NCBI GenBank assembly: GCA_946127115.1
Contig: CAMGYI010000001.1
Location: 974,857 to 1,038,856 of the forward strand
DNA length: 64,000 bases
Direction of reading: 5' to 3'
DNA from: an uncultured Chlamydia sp.
GTDB taxonomy: Bacteria; Chlamydiota; Chlamydiia; Chlamydiales; Simkaniaceae
Shown here piece by piece: positions 35,863-45,285 of this stretch. A model generated the notes under the pieces. It made no database searches, was not told the DNA's origin, and saw nothing but the letters and a program-made list of their open reading frames with translations. A program made the position numbers and the translations under genes. How positions within the stretch are numbered: the first letter of the stretch is position 1; every line of letters begins with the position of its first letter.

Positions 35863-35905
35863 AAAGATTGAGCTTGTTTCTATGCGATAAGCTCGATCTT
35901 TCTTA
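35863..35905 (+). terminator. Hairpin terminator after the methyltransferase gene
   Basis: AAAGATTGAGCTT (35863-35875) pairs with AAGCTCGATCTTT (35889-35901) with one mismatch around a 13-base loop, followed by CTTATAATTT. The stem is long and the T-run short. It is properly placed 60 bp after the methyltransferase frame. The remaining 250 bp to 36160 show no gene. Confidence 0.55.
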
Positions 35906-36160
35906 TAATTTAGGAGCACACGCATAAAAAGCTTTGAAAGCTCAGCTTATCTGGGTTTCTAAATACAAAAAATGGGTATTGACTGAACAAGTTATGCTGC
36001 GTTTGAAAAATGCCCTAAGATAAGCTGCTATAGCGCAATAACTTACCATCATTACAGGTAAAGCAGCATGGTGATCACGTACATATGTTTGCTCGTTACA
36101 AACTGATCCATCGATAAATCATTTTTAATACTTTATTCATAATAACCGCCGATTTAACTC

Positions 36161-36727
36161 CTATTGAAGGGTGATGTCAAATCCTTTTAATAAAGAAAGC
36201 GCCTCAGGGATAGAAAATTTACCTTTTGCAATTCGGTTCGATTGGGGATCAATGGTATAATTCACCGCATCTCGAAAGTCCGTACGGGATAAATCGCACT
36301 GATGAAAAAGCGTCCCCTCAAGATCGCAACCTCTAAAATCCCCTTCAATGAGCTCAGTCTCAATGAAATCACATTCTTTCAAAAGGCTTTTCCCAAAAGA
36401 GGTCTTATTCATCTTCAACCCCGAAAAATTACAGTTTTGAAACTTGCATTCCTTTATCCATACCGAGAAGAGTCTCTTTTCACAAAGATGAAAATTTCCC
36501 CCAACAATTTTGCACTCCTCAAACTTGACTTCGTGAAGCTGACACTTTTCAAAGTTAATCAAACTTAAATTGCACCTTCTAAAAGTGCACGAGAAAAATT
36601 GAGCGCTCGAAAATTGACAATCGACCATCTGACATTCTTCAAATACACATTCTTCAAAGCACTGCCCCGCAAACGTGGTCTTAGAATACTCTTTTTTGAG
36701 AAATGTCTGCTGCTCATGGTAAGTCAT
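36161..36727 (-). CDS. Pentapeptide-repeat protein
   Basis: A 188-residue protein whose residues about 15-160 are pentapeptide repeats of A(N/D)LxF type with many Cys and Phe (FEECVFEECQMVDCQFSSAQ, FFSCTFRRCNLSLINFEKCQ). They should fold as a right-handed quadrilateral beta-helix. The C-terminus DPQSNRIAKGKFSIPEALSL resembles that of Qnr/McbG-type proteins, which mimic DNA and bind gyrase. The ATG at 36727 is chosen because the frame upstream overlaps the nuclease gene. It follows the nuclease stop by 22 bp on the same strand. The role is unknown; DNA mimicry is a family-based possibility. Confidence 0.85.
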   Translation of the reverse strand: MTYHEQQTFLKKEYSKTTFAGQCFEECVFEECQMVDCQFSSAQFFSCTFRRCNLSLINFEKCQLHEVKFEECKIVGGNFHLCEKRLFSVWIKECKFQNCNFSGLKMNKTSFGKSLLKECDFIETELIEGDFRGCDLEGTLFHQCDLSRTDFRDAVNYTIDPQSNRIAKGKFSIPEALSLLKGFDITLQ

Positions 36728-36749
36728 CCCAGGGAATGATATCCTATGA

Positions 36750-37451
36750 TTAGAAGCGAATGCCAGAGATTTTTTCAAGTTTATCGATGGGATAGCGAAA
36801 GGAGTCAATATCCTCCGCTGCAGGGCCATTGGGGATGACATAGGCCCACGTTTCTTTGGAAGTCTGAACAACTTTGAAAAAATGCGTAGGGACTGCTACT
36901 TCATTTTCTCCTATTACTTGAAAAGTAACAAACCGTTTGCCATCCTCTTCATGGGGAAGAAAGAGAGGACCGCTCACGACCTTTAAGGAACCCTCTTGCT
37001 TCACTAATGTACGGATATGCTCTTCAAGTTTTTTCCACACACCGCGATTAAACTGCGGATGCTGAGGACAGATGTTTGAAAGGGAGAAGGTTTCTTCTAA
37101 CGCTTCTTTCGAAAAGGACCCATCCCCAGCAGGAACGATGTGCCCTCTATCGAACCCTGACTTTGAGTAATCCTTAATACAGCTTTGATGCGGTTTATAA
37201 ATCTCCATATCCTCATGGAAATGAACCCCCTTCCTGTCGGCATTCTTCTGGAGACTCTCTTCCGTTAAATGCTCATAGGCCCAGAAAGGAATCTTCCCTC
37301 TTGTATCGTAAACAAGAGTATATCCTTTCTTCTCCAGATAGGGGAACCCTGTTAGCTCAAGTTTTTTATCCCATTGCTGATAAGAAACTGCTGAAATAAT
37401 ACCCACCACTATCCCAACAAAGAATCTAATACTTTTTTTTATCACGCTCAT
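36750..37451 (-). CDS. DNA/RNA non-specific endonuclease (NucA/EndoG type)
   Basis: A 233-residue beta-beta-alpha-metal nuclease. An N-terminal hydrophobic segment (SIRFFVGIVVGIISAVSY) acts as a signal or membrane anchor, so the enzyme is exported or periplasm-facing. The catalytic motif is GFDRGHIVPAGD (DRGH) and the metal-binding Asn lies in QFNRGVWKKLEE. The family cuts DNA and RNA without sequence specificity. It is followed at 22 bp by the pentapeptide-repeat gene. Possible uses are nucleotide scavenging from the host or a secreted toxin; nothing here decides. Confidence 0.92.
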   Translation of the reverse strand: MSVIKKSIRFFVGIVVGIISAVSYQQWDKKLELTGFPYLEKKGYTLVYDTRGKIPFWAYEHLTEESLQKNADRKGVHFHEDMEIYKPHQSCIKDYSKSGFDRGHIVPAGDGSFSKEALEETFSLSNICPQHPQFNRGVWKKLEEHIRTLVKQEGSLKVVSGPLFLPHEEDGKRFVTFQVIGENEVAVPTHFFKVVQTSKETWAYVIPNGPAAEDIDSFRYPIDKLEKISGIRF

Positions 37452-37541
37452 GCATCAATTTTTTATTATCAGGAGGATTATTTGCAAATGAAGATATGAA
37501 GCAGTTGAACTAGCTTTCCAAATTGTGCTAGAGTGCAAGAA

Positions 37542-38108
37542 ATGAAAAAATTTATTAAACGAGGGGTCATTGCGATCACTCCCCTTGCACTATCTATTGG
37601 AATAATCTACTGGCTCTTTTCGTTTTTAGAAAAGCTTGTTGGCCCTCCCATGAACACCCTCCTCGGTAGGTATTATTACCCCGGAATGGGGATCGTTGCG
37701 GCTGTAGTTGTTCTCTTTTTTATCGGAGTTCTTCTAAACACCTGGATCATTTCTCATATTACCGCTTTCTTCGAACGCCTTTTTAAACGACTCCCAATCT
37801 TCAACTCTCTTTATAAAATGGTGAAGAATGTCACCCAATTTTTTCAAGCCTCTCCAGAAGGGGGGAAACAGCAAGTTGTCGAGGTGACCATCGCAGGACA
37901 TACCCTCATAGGATTTATTACCCAGGAAAGCTTTTCAAAATTTCCTGAAATGGACCAAAAACGCATTGCTGTCTTCCTTCCCATGAGCTATCAGATCGGC
38001 GGATACACAATCCTTGTTTCTCGTTCCGATATCAAACCAATCAATATCTCCATTGAAAATGCCCTCCAGTATACACTCATCGCCTGGGCCCGCAAACCCG
38101 AGGACTAG
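37542..38108 (+). CDS. DUF502 family membrane protein
   Basis: A 188-residue protein of the DUF502 family. Two membrane helices (RGVIAITPLALSIGIIYWLF and IVAAVVVLFFIGVLLNTWII) lie in the first 75 residues. These are followed by the family-typical LPIFNSLYKMVKNVTQFF, VVEVTIAGHTLIGFITQES and VFLPMSYQIGGYTILV. Function unknown in bacteria. I use the ATG at 37542; a GTG at 37533 is also open. The radical SAM gene starts 8 bp after its stop, so they form an operon. Confidence 0.9.
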   Translation: MKKFIKRGVIAITPLALSIGIIYWLFSFLEKLVGPPMNTLLGRYYYPGMGIVAAVVVLFFIGVLLNTWIISHITAFFERLFKRLPIFNSLYKMVKNVTQFFQASPEGGKQQVVEVTIAGHTLIGFITQESFSKFPEMDQKRIAVFLPMSYQIGGYTILVSRSDIKPINISIENALQYTLIAWARKPED

Positions 38109-38116
38109 AAAATTAA

Positions 38117-38986
38117 ATGACTTGTGTCCCCCATTTTCAACAAGTACGGGTCGAGAACACTAACCGATGTGGTTATGCTTGCATCATGTGTCCCCGTGAT
38201 AGACATACCCGCAATCAAGGGATTATGTCTATGAAAGACTTTGAGCTCGTCCTCGATCGGATCGGTTCCTTCGAAGGGGAAATACATCTCCATGGTTTTG
38301 GAGAATCCCTCCTAGACAAGACCCTTCCTGAAAAAGTTGCCCTTGTCTCAAAAGAAATGCCTAAGACCCTTAAAGTAATCTTCACCACTCTTGGAGTTTC
38401 CCCTAAAAAAGACTATTTCTCAGCCCTTGCTCATGCTGGTATTGATCACATCTTTGTCAGTTGCTATGGATACACTAAAGAATCCTACAAACAGATCCAC
38501 GGTCGGGATGCCTTTAACCTTGTAAAGAAAAACCTCGAGATTCTCTCTGAAATTAAGAAGAGAAATAACGACCTCCCTAAAGTAGAAATCATCCCTTCTA
38601 GTAAACAAATGCTCCTCACCCTTGGTTCCCAAAATAACCCTCGCGCAGAGTTCCAAGCCTGGGCACAGTCGCTTGGAATGACCTTTTTCAAAGACCGGAA
38701 ACTTCACAACTACGGCGATGGCCGTCAGTATAATAAACCCAAAGAACAAATCCTATGCCCCGTCATTAAAGAAAAGCGCAAAGCTATTCTCCAAGTTACC
38801 TGGAATCTTGACGTCATTCCCTGCTGCTATGACTACAACGCCTCCATCCCCTTCGGGAATCTCCGAACCCAATCTCTCGAAAAGATCTTCTCCTCAATGG
38901 CCTATTTTCGCTTTGTCCACGCCCATATGACCAATCAGCTCCAGGACTATCCCATCTGTCAAAACTGCGAAAAAGACATCTATTAA
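38117..38986 (+). CDS. Radical SAM protein with SPASM-like C-terminus
   Basis: A 289-residue radical SAM enzyme. The iron-sulfur motif is NRCGYACIMCPRD (Cys 18, 22, 25), followed by IHLHGFGESLLDK (GGE-like) and a strand with VIFTTLGV. Three further Cys clusters near the end (ILCPVIKE, VIPCCYDYN, YPICQNCEKD) look like a SPASM domain that binds extra clusters. SPASM proteins often modify peptides or maturate enzymes; no precursor peptide is seen nearby. It pairs with the DUF502 gene 8 bp upstream. Substrate unknown. Confidence 0.88.
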   Translation: MTCVPHFQQVRVENTNRCGYACIMCPRDRHTRNQGIMSMKDFELVLDRIGSFEGEIHLHGFGESLLDKTLPEKVALVSKEMPKTLKVIFTTLGVSPKKDYFSALAHAGIDHIFVSCYGYTKESYKQIHGRDAFNLVKKNLEILSEIKKRNNDLPKVEIIPSSKQMLLTLGSQNNPRAEFQAWAQSLGMTFFKDRKLHNYGDGRQYNKPKEQILCPVIKEKRKAILQVTWNLDVIPCCYDYNASIPFGNLRTQSLEKIFSSMAYFRFVHAHMTNQLQDYPICQNCEKDIY

Positions 38987-39042
38987 CGTGAATTAAATTT
39001 TGAAATCACAAACTATCAGTTTGTTAAAGTGAAGAGAAACCA

Positions 39043-39835
39043 ATGGCCACAATTCAAAATCAACACTTCAAAGGTCAAATACCTTGGCGCTCAGAGTGGG
39101 ATCTGTTCAAGAAGCAATTCTCACAAGACATCTTTGGGGGAAAAGATTGGGAACGATACTTTGGGGCTATAGGAAATGAACCTATAATTCATGATGATAG
39201 CATAGACTTTTTGAAACAATTGCTAAAAACTCATCTTCTACTTCTCATTCCTCAAAAGGTCAATGGGCACCCTTTTACACTTAATTATTTGCATAATCTT
39301 ATCGAAAACAAGATAGCGCCGACATTTTATGATAAAGACATTAGATCGGAATTAGGGGAACAACAAACCTCTCATTCTTATTGGGTTATAATGACAAAAA
39401 GACCTAATTGGTGCTCGGAAGCAAAAGAATATCAATTCTATTATAAAAAACTTGAAAATATCCAAAAAAGAAAGAGTAGATTATTTTGTACAAAAAGCGT
39501 ACGAATTTCCAACTGTTTTGGAATCTGTGACAGCGACTTCAATAAATTACTTAAAAACACGGGAAGAAGGGTCTTGTCAAAGAGAGCTCCTATACAGAGA
39601 TTATACTTTTTGCAAAGATTTATTGCCTAGTATAGATGCTAATGCGTATGCATATGTCGGTGAAATATTCTCTGACTTTCGAGGAAACCTCCAAGGGCCC
39701 TATATCCAAAAGATGCGCCCATGGGATTGTATAGATTCCACTGAAACTATTGGGATAAAACTTGTTATAAGAGATATGCGCTATAATAGATCAACAAATT
39801 TAGACTACCAAAGAGGAGTAGTTAAAATTAATTAG
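39043..39835 (+). pseudogene. Hypothetical chlamydial-type protein gene with frameshift
   Basis: The first frame reads MATIQNQHFKGQIPWRSEWD to SHSYWVIMTKRPNWCSEAKE and QFYYKKLEN. At about 39465 the sensible sequence moves to another frame (KKERVDYFVQKAYEFPTVLE, YAYVGEIFSDFRGNLQGPYI) that ends at 39835. Together they give about 263 residues. I have seen similar SYWVxMT / LLEAVT proteins in environmental chlamydiae, all uncharacterised. An indel in an A-rich run (CCAAAAAAGAAAGAG) explains the shift; sequencing error is possible. Confidence 0.6.
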
Positions 39836-40127
39836 AGAACGCAGCTCTTCGAAATCCCTGGCCTGTCATTGTAGATATGGAAAAATTCAACTGTCTGGGC
39901 GTGTTGCGAACTAGAGAATTTGGTTAGGTATTACAAAGAAAATTAAGTTCTTCTGGAATTGACACCCAGAGTTTAGCAATATCTTCTAACCAAGCATCAC
40001 TTTCAACAAAGGAAGTAGCATCAATGTAAGGAACAACCTGTTTGTACTGGCTCACCAGCGGACCAATGCAGTTGGTTCCAGTTATTAGGAGGTTATGCAA
40101 CATTTTATAACTCATTTATTTAAAACA

Positions 40128-40211
40128 TGCTCAGGGCGGGACTCGAACCCGCACGGTATCGCTACCAAGGGATTTTAAGTCCCTTGTGTCTACCAATTCC
40201 ACCACCTGAGC
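40128..40211 (-). tRNA. tRNA-Leu (anticodon TAA)
   Basis: An 84-nt tRNA on the minus strand. The acceptor GCTCAGG pairs with CCTGAGC plus A. The D arm has TGGTAGACA, the anticodon stem-loop is GGGACTTAAAATCCC with anticodon TAA, there is a class II long variable arm (TTGGTAGCGATACCG) and a T arm with GGTTCGAG. CCA is not encoded. Confidence 0.96.
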
Positions 40212-40273
40212 ACATAAGACACCACGCCACGGCAATTAGATCACGGCATTGTACTTATTTAGAAGGTTTAGAA

Positions 40274-40897
40274 TCAAGACTCGTCATTTTCTGGAACATG
40301 TACTTCCTCATTGATATCAACAACTTTTTCTTCAAGGGGGGGGACTTCGTGCCGTTTTGCAAGCTCCTCTTCAGCGGCCTTTTCACCTTCTACAATATCT
40401 TCAGGAACAAGCGCTCCTTGTTCAACGAGATAGTTTTTGTACCGATCAATTTGATCCGATATGAGGTTCGTAGGAGGAGGGAGAAGAGTACGGCGAGGAG
40501 CTAGTGCTTCTTCTTTTTCTGCTTTAGATGAACGTCTTTTGCGGGTTTTTTTCCTCTCACGCTTAGGCTCATCCTTTGGAGGTTCTTCTTTCCTCTTTTC
40601 AGCTTTAGGAGCAGTTTTTTTACCACCACCAATTTTTATCGATTTATCGATTTGAGGTTTCTTAAGAACGGTGCGCGTTTCTCTCGCTTCTACAACTTCA
40701 TATTCGGTCATTGGAAGGAGAAATGATTTGGGCTTTTCCAAAGAGCGAAAAAAGTAGCAGTTTCCAAATGCGACCACTTCAACGGCTCCAACAGAATACT
40801 CTTCATCTGAGTTTCCGCTGCTTGCGCGAATGACAAGTTTAAAACCATCCTTGGGGGTAATGACTGTTTCTACTAGGGGTTCTCGTGTAAAATCCAC
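40274..40897 (-). CDS. Lys/Arg-rich hypothetical protein, positional match to CT504
   Basis: A 207-residue protein. Its first 80 residues form a compact domain (DGFKLVIRASSGNSDEEYSV, AFGNCYFFRSL). Then come a very basic disordered stretch (KKTAPKAEKRKEE, PKRERKKTRKRRSS) and an acidic tail. By position, next to gapA and the ribosomal cluster, it corresponds to hypothetical CT504 of Chlamydia trachomatis as I recall the map. The basic middle could bind nucleic acid. It lies 63 bp downstream of nothing but its own promoter gap relative to tRNA-Leu, which is on the same strand. Function unknown. Confidence 0.8.
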   Translation of the reverse strand: MDFTREPLVETVITPKDGFKLVIRASSGNSDEEYSVGAVEVVAFGNCYFFRSLEKPKSFLLPMTEYEVVEARETRTVLKKPQIDKSIKIGGGKKTAPKAEKRKEEPPKDEPKRERKKTRKRRSSKAEKEEALAPRRTLLPPPTNLISDQIDRYKNYLVEQGALVPEDIVEGEKAAEEELAKRHEVPPLEEKVVDINEEVHVPENDES

Positions 40898-41081
40898 TAA
40901 TCTGTTCCATGTTAAAAGGTTATTCTTTTTAAACAGTGAGAGTGAATGATGCAGTCATGAAGGAAGTTTCGATTTTTTTCAGCTTCAACGAAACAGAATG
41001 TCTACATACTTTAACAAGGTAGAGGACATTTTTTCTCGCTGGAGATGGGGAAAACGAAAAATTCAAACAAATTTGCATCTA

Positions 41082-42101
41082 TTACTCTCGCTGTTTCGTG
41101 TCTATGTAGCGGATCAAGTCAAGCAAACGGCAGGAATATCCAATCTCGTTATCATACCAAGAGATCAGCTTGAAAAAGTTATCGTTTAGGGCAATCCCAG
41201 CATTAGCGTCGAAGATAGACGAATGAGTGTCTCCAATGAAATCAGATGAGACGACGTCTTCTTCTGTGTAACACAATATTCCATTTAAATTTGAATTTGC
41301 TTCCGACTTCATCTTGGCGCATAGTGTATCATAATCGGTCGATTTCGTCAGCTTAACTGTTAAATCGACAACAGAGACGTCGGCAACAGGAACGCGAAAT
41401 GCCATTCCTGTGAGCTTTCCCTTAACCTCAGGAAGACATAAGGCAACAGCTTTAGCAGCTCCGGTAGAAGCAGGGATAATGTTTAGGGAGGCGCTACGCC
41501 CTCCCCGCAAGTCTTTCCTTGAAGGCGCATCATGCACCGGCTGAGTTGCCGTCATCGCATGAATGGTTGTCATAAGTCCCTCTTCAATACCAAAATGATC
41601 TAAAAGAACTTTTGCGATAGGTGCCAAGCAATTTGTTGTACAAGAGGCATTCGAAACGATCACATCTGTCTCAGGATTGTACTTTTTATGATTGACTCCC
41701 ATGACAAAGGTAGGAACCTCACCTTTTGCAGGAGCAGAAATAATTACATGCTTAGCTCCCGCCTGCAGGTGCATTTCAGCCTTCTCTCTTTGAGTAAAAA
41801 GCCCTGTTGATTCAATGACATAGTCAACATTAAGATCTTTCCATGGAAGCCTTGTCGGATCTTTTTCAGCAAGTACATGAACGGTATAGGAATCATCAAT
41901 AATAAACGCCTCGTCATTTGCTGCAACTGAATGAGAAAAGCGTCCATGAACTGAATCATATTTTAAAAGATAAGCAAGATTAGGGGCAGACACAAGATCA
42001 TTGATCGCAACAATCTCAATATCATCATATTTTTCAAAAGCAAGCCTTAAAACGGACCGGCCAATTCTACCGAACCCATTGATTCCTACACGAATAACCA
42101 C
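41082..42101 (-). CDS. gapA: Glyceraldehyde-3-phosphate dehydrogenase
   Basis: A 339-residue GAPDH: Rossmann start [17 protein letters not shown], catalytic Cys in [13 protein letters not shown], then [20 protein letters not shown], and [15 protein letters not shown] near the C-terminus. It oxidises glyceraldehyde 3-phosphate in glycolysis. I place the start at the GTG at 42101, seven bases after GAGGT, so the product begins (M)VIRVGING. An in-frame ATG at 42182 would add 27 residues not seen in the family. It lies between CT504-like and rplQ as in Chlamydia. Confidence 0.96.
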   Translation of the reverse strand: MVIRVGINGFGRIGRSVLRLAFEKYDDIEIVAINDLVSAPNLAYLLKYDSVHGRFSHSVAANDEAFIIDDSYTVHVLAEKDPTRLPWKDLNVDYVIESTGLFTQREKAEMHLQAGAKHVIISAPAKGEVPTFVMGVNHKKYNPETDVIVSNASCTTNCLAPIAKVLLDHFGIEEGLMTTIHAMTATQPVHDAPSRKDLRGGRSASLNIIPASTGAAKAVALCLPEVKGKLTGMAFRVPVADVSVVDLTVKLTKSTDYDTLCAKMKSEANSNLNGILCYTEEDVVSSDFIGDTHSSIFDANAGIALNDNFFKLISWYDNEIGYSCRLLDLIRYIDTKQRE

Positions 42102-42231
42102 TTCAACCACCTCAATTAAATTTCGTTCTGATGTTACCTCATCAGTGCGAAAAGAGCAATCTTTACCGCGGCATTTGATCAATCGCTTGACACCATATGG
42201 AAGAAAACCTTCGATCCCCTGCTAGTTAAGA

Positions 42232-42857
42232 AATGTTTGCTGAAACAACACGATATCAGATTCACTTGCCATACGATATTGCAAGGACTGTGATCAATTA
42301 AGAGTGCTCTGATTGTAAATACCCCGTTGGCTCGCCACGGGGATGGTTTTTATTATTGCGCGCCAGTTGGTAACGCTTCTCTGGGGAACTATAGACACCT
42401 GAAGAAGTGCTCAGCTTAACCTTATTTGAGACCAGCTTGAAAAAATAAAAGGAAAGCTTTTTCCCAAGATTTCGACCTTGGCTTAGTACATCCTGAGCTT
42501 GAAATTGTAATCATAGGGGAGTCGAACACTTCTGATTCCGGATAGACGCCTACTGCAATTCAGTTCCCGAATTGCAGTAGACCCTTAACTGTCCAAAGAA
42601 CTGCACGAGTGAAGAGCATATCAAATGCGCCACCTTGCAAAGGAAAGCTCAAAATGTCTGCCGTCTGAAATACGGCATTTTGAATCTTTTTTTTCTTTCA
42701 TCAACTGTTTGGAATACCTGAGTTTTGGGGCAGTATCAATACACTTTGCACCCCTCTTTGAAAATTAAGGAAGCAAAAAACAAACCCTTTCACACAGCAA
42801 CAGCTCTCCTCTTAAATATATTAGAGGAGCTCCCCCGGGGGGGGGATAGGATAGCTA
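42232..42857. other. 600-bp gap with several hairpins, possible small RNA
   Basis: No credible gene. Plus-strand structures include CCCCGT/ACGGGG (42322-42342) followed by GGTTTTT, a perfect 12-bp stem CTACTGCAATTC/GAATTGCAGTAG (42550-42580), and a GCCGT/ACGGC stem with flanking AAAAT/ATTTT at about 42653-42683 followed by a run of T, which looks like a terminator. On the minus strand a CTCCTCT/AGAGGAG hairpin (42806-42829) lies just after rplQ and may attenuate or end the ribosomal operon. Together they hint at a plus-strand RNA of a few hundred bases ending near 42692. Confidence 0.35.
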
Positions 42858-43286
42858 TTATTGTTGGATATACTCAATTAAGCAAAGAGCACAGCCGTCA
42901 CCCAGCCGATTCTCCTTACGAATGATCCGGGTATAGCCACCTTCACGAGAAATAAAGCGAGATGAAAGCTCATCGAATAGCTTCCCGATGACTTTGCGGT
43001 CTGTATTGTATGAAGAGATATTTCCCTTTTTTACATCACGCCTCTCTTTCGAAGAAAGAGGGTTAAAGCTGATCATCATTTTTGCACGCGCTGCTCTACG
43101 AGAAGCAAGAGTATTCTTCTTTGCTAAAGTAATTAGGCGGTCCGCGTGTCGGCGGAGTTCTTTTGCTTTAGGAACAGTCGTCTCAATACGCTCATGTTCT
43201 ACTAACGCTTTCAACATGTTCGCCATCATACAGCGACGGTGAGAAGCGTTGCGATTGAGTTTTACTGTGCGTTTCTGGTGTCTCAT
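42858..43286 (-). CDS. rplQ: 50S ribosomal protein L17
   Basis: 142 residues, starting [20 protein letters not shown] and containing [20 protein letters not shown], both diagnostic of L17. It is the last gene of the long ribosomal cluster, with its start overlapping the rpoA stop by 4 bp. A C-terminal extension after [15 protein letters not shown] is slightly longer than in E. coli. Confidence 0.98.
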   Translation of the reverse strand: MRHQKRTVKLNRNASHRRCMMANMLKALVEHERIETTVPKAKELRRHADRLITLAKKNTLASRRAARAKMMISFNPLSSKERRDVKKGNISSYNTDRKVIGKLFDELSSRFISREGGYTRIIRKENRLGDGCALCLIEYIQQ

Positions 43287-44383
43287 GTTGATTCCTGTCC
43301 TGATTTTTCTTGCAAATACTCCTCAATAATCTGTCTCACGTTATCACGGGTAATTCCGTAACGTGCAAGATCCATACCAAGGTGGAGTCCCATATCTTCG
43401 AGCTTAGCTTTAATCTCATTAAGAGACTTCTTACCGAAGTTTCTAAATTTAAGCATCTCTGGCTCTGGCATAATAACAAGCTCAGCAATCGTGTCGATAT
43501 TAGCTTGAGCAAGGCAATTAGTAGAGCGGACAGAAAGCTCGATTTCATTAATACGAAGGGCTAGTTTCGCAAGAAGTTCATCACGATCCGTGTCAGATTC
43601 TAACTCATCGTCATCGTATGAAAGTTCCTGGAATTTCAAGGTGTCAAACACTCCAAGGTGAAGAACTCCAATTTGCGTAGCAAATGTAAGTGCTTCTTGT
43701 GGAGTCACCCTTCCATCAGTTGTCACATCAAGAATAAGTCTATCGTAGTCAGTATCTTGTCCAACCCTAGTGTTTTCTACAAAGTAATTCACAAGACGAA
43801 CTGGAGAAAATGCCGAATCAATAACGATCTCATCAACCACTTTATCCTGAATATCATGTCTCTCAGAAGGAACATATCCTCTTCCAATTGCAATTTTTAG
43901 ATCGATGCGCTTTTTCATCGGCTGAGTCACGGTAAAGAGATGGTGGTCAGGATTGACAATCTCAAAGTCAGACTCTCCCATTACATCCTTAAAGGTCACT
44001 ATAATCTGTCCTCCATTGATATCGAGCATGTCCTGCGTGATGTCAAGAGTCTTGGAAACCAGTTTTGCTCCCCGTGTATCTCGGTTTTCCTCAAGAGGGA
44101 GCTTCCTAAGGAGCGTCCCTTTAAAGTTGAGTATAATATGAGTCATGTCCTCAATGATTCCTTCAACGGCTGTGTATTCATGTGGCACTCCCTCGATCTT
44201 TACAGATACAAGAGCGGGCGCCTCAAGAGCCGTGAGCATGATCCTTCTTAAAGCATTTCCAACCGTATGACCAAATCCCCGCTCAAATGCTTCAGCGATA
44301 ATGCGAGCATAGGTATCAGTCTTGCTGGCTTCTTCAATTTTGATGTGCGTTGGCAGCTCAAACTTACCATACTTTACTGTCAT
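43283..44383 (-). CDS. rpoA: DNA-directed RNA polymerase alpha subunit
   Basis: 366 residues. The N-terminal assembly domain has [20 protein letters not shown] and the C-terminal domain has the helix-hairpin-helix region [15 protein letters not shown] with [16 protein letters not shown] that contacts promoter UP elements and activators. The interdomain region near residues 235-260 is acidic ([16 protein letters not shown]). It lies between rpsK and rplQ as in nearly all bacteria. Confidence 0.98.
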   Translation of the reverse strand: MTVKYGKFELPTHIKIEEASKTDTYARIIAEAFERGFGHTVGNALRRIMLTALEAPALVSVKIEGVPHEYTAVEGIIEDMTHIILNFKGTLLRKLPLEENRDTRGAKLVSKTLDITQDMLDINGGQIIVTFKDVMGESDFEIVNPDHHLFTVTQPMKKRIDLKIAIGRGYVPSERHDIQDKVVDEIVIDSAFSPVRLVNYFVENTRVGQDTDYDRLILDVTTDGRVTPQEALTFATQIGVLHLGVFDTLKFQELSYDDDELESDTDRDELLAKLALRINEIELSVRSTNCLAQANIDTIAELVIMPEPEMLKFRNFGKKSLNEIKAKLEDMGLHLGMDLARYGITRDNVRQIIEEYLQEKSGQEST

Positions 44384-44397
44384 ACTCTTAATTCTCC

Positions 44398-44808
44398 TTA
44401 TACGCGACGTCTTTTTCTAGGACGGCATCCATTGTGAGGGATTGGGGTTTTATCTTTAATCATAGTAATGATAAGTCCAGCACTCTGGAGTCCTCGGACA
44501 GCAGACTCACGTCCGGATCCAGGGCCTCTAAGGCAGACTTCAACTTCTTTCATTCCATGATTCATGGCGATCTTTCCTGCATCTTGCGCCGCAACTGAAG
44601 CAGCGAACGCAGAGGATTTTCTCGATCCGGTAAAGTTTGTTTTCCCAGCACTTGCCCAAGAAATGACATTTCCAGAGGGGTCGGTAATTGAAACAATCGT
44701 GTTATTGAATGTTGCTTTCACATGAGCAATTCCACTTGGAACAGTTCTTGTGATCCTCTTCTTGGTTCTTGTGCCGCTTTTTTTAATAGCTCTATCTTGT
44801 TTAGCCAA
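44398..44808 (-). CDS. rpsK: 30S ribosomal protein S11
   Basis: 136 residues with [19 protein letters not shown] and C-terminal [15 protein letters not shown], the S11 signatures. It is 14 bp upstream of rpoA. In many bacteria rpsD follows rpsK, but here, as in Chlamydia, it does not. Confidence 0.98.
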   Translation of the reverse strand: MAKQDRAIKKSGTRTKKRITRTVPSGIAHVKATFNNTIVSITDPSGNVISWASAGKTNFTGSRKSSAFAASVAAQDAGKIAMNHGMKEVEVCLRGPGSGRESAVRGLQSAGLIITMIKDKTPIPHNGCRPRKRRRV

Positions 44809-44838
44809 TTTTATTACTCCTGTTTCGCTAAAGCCCGC

Positions 44839-45213
44839 TTATACGGCTTTTTTCTTTCCAGCTACGGTTTTCTTTTTTCCCTTACGGGTACGGGCATTGC
44901 ATCTAGTTCTTTGGCCGCGGGTAGGCAATCCTAAGCGGTGTCTCATTCCACGATAAGAATTGATACTGATTAACCGCTTGATATTATTTTGAACTTGTCT
45001 TCTCAAGTCTCCTTCAACGACATACTCAGACGTCAAAATCGCATTGAGTTTTGAAATTTCCTCATCACTAAGGTTGTGGGCACGCATATTCGGATCAAGA
45101 CCCAGTTTCTGAATCACTTCTTCGGCTTTAGCTGATCCAACTCCGTAAAGATATGTGAGACTGATCACTAAGCGCTTGTTACCAGGAATATCGATTCCAA
45201 TCACACGGGGCAT
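44839..45213 (-). CDS. rpsM: 30S ribosomal protein S13
   Basis: 124 residues, starting MPRVIGIDIPGNKRLVISLT, with SYRGMRHRLGLPTRGQRTRC near the C-terminus and a basic tail. The usual rpmJ (L36) between secY and rpsM is absent, in line with chlamydial order. Confidence 0.98.
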   Translation of the reverse strand: MPRVIGIDIPGNKRLVISLTYLYGVGSAKAEEVIQKLGLDPNMRAHNLSDEEISKLNAILTSEYVVEGDLRRQVQNNIKRLISINSYRGMRHRLGLPTRGQRTRCNARTRKGKKKTVAGKKKAV

Positions 45214-45285
45214 AGCTTAAAATCCTTCTTTAATTCTTTAAATATGGACGAGATGTTAGCAGAACTCGATAAAGAATTCAATGCT

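Noticed and set aside
36065-36120. GGTGATCACGTACATATGTT resembles the DHVHM codons of an IS200/IS605 transposase
   Set aside because: Only about six codons match and no flanking transposase sequence follows, so it may be chance.
39924-40115. 63-residue minus-strand frame next to tRNA-Leu
   Set aside because: It looks protein-like (PYIDATSFVESDAWLEDIAK) but is too short, matches no family I know, and has no ribosome site; left undecided.
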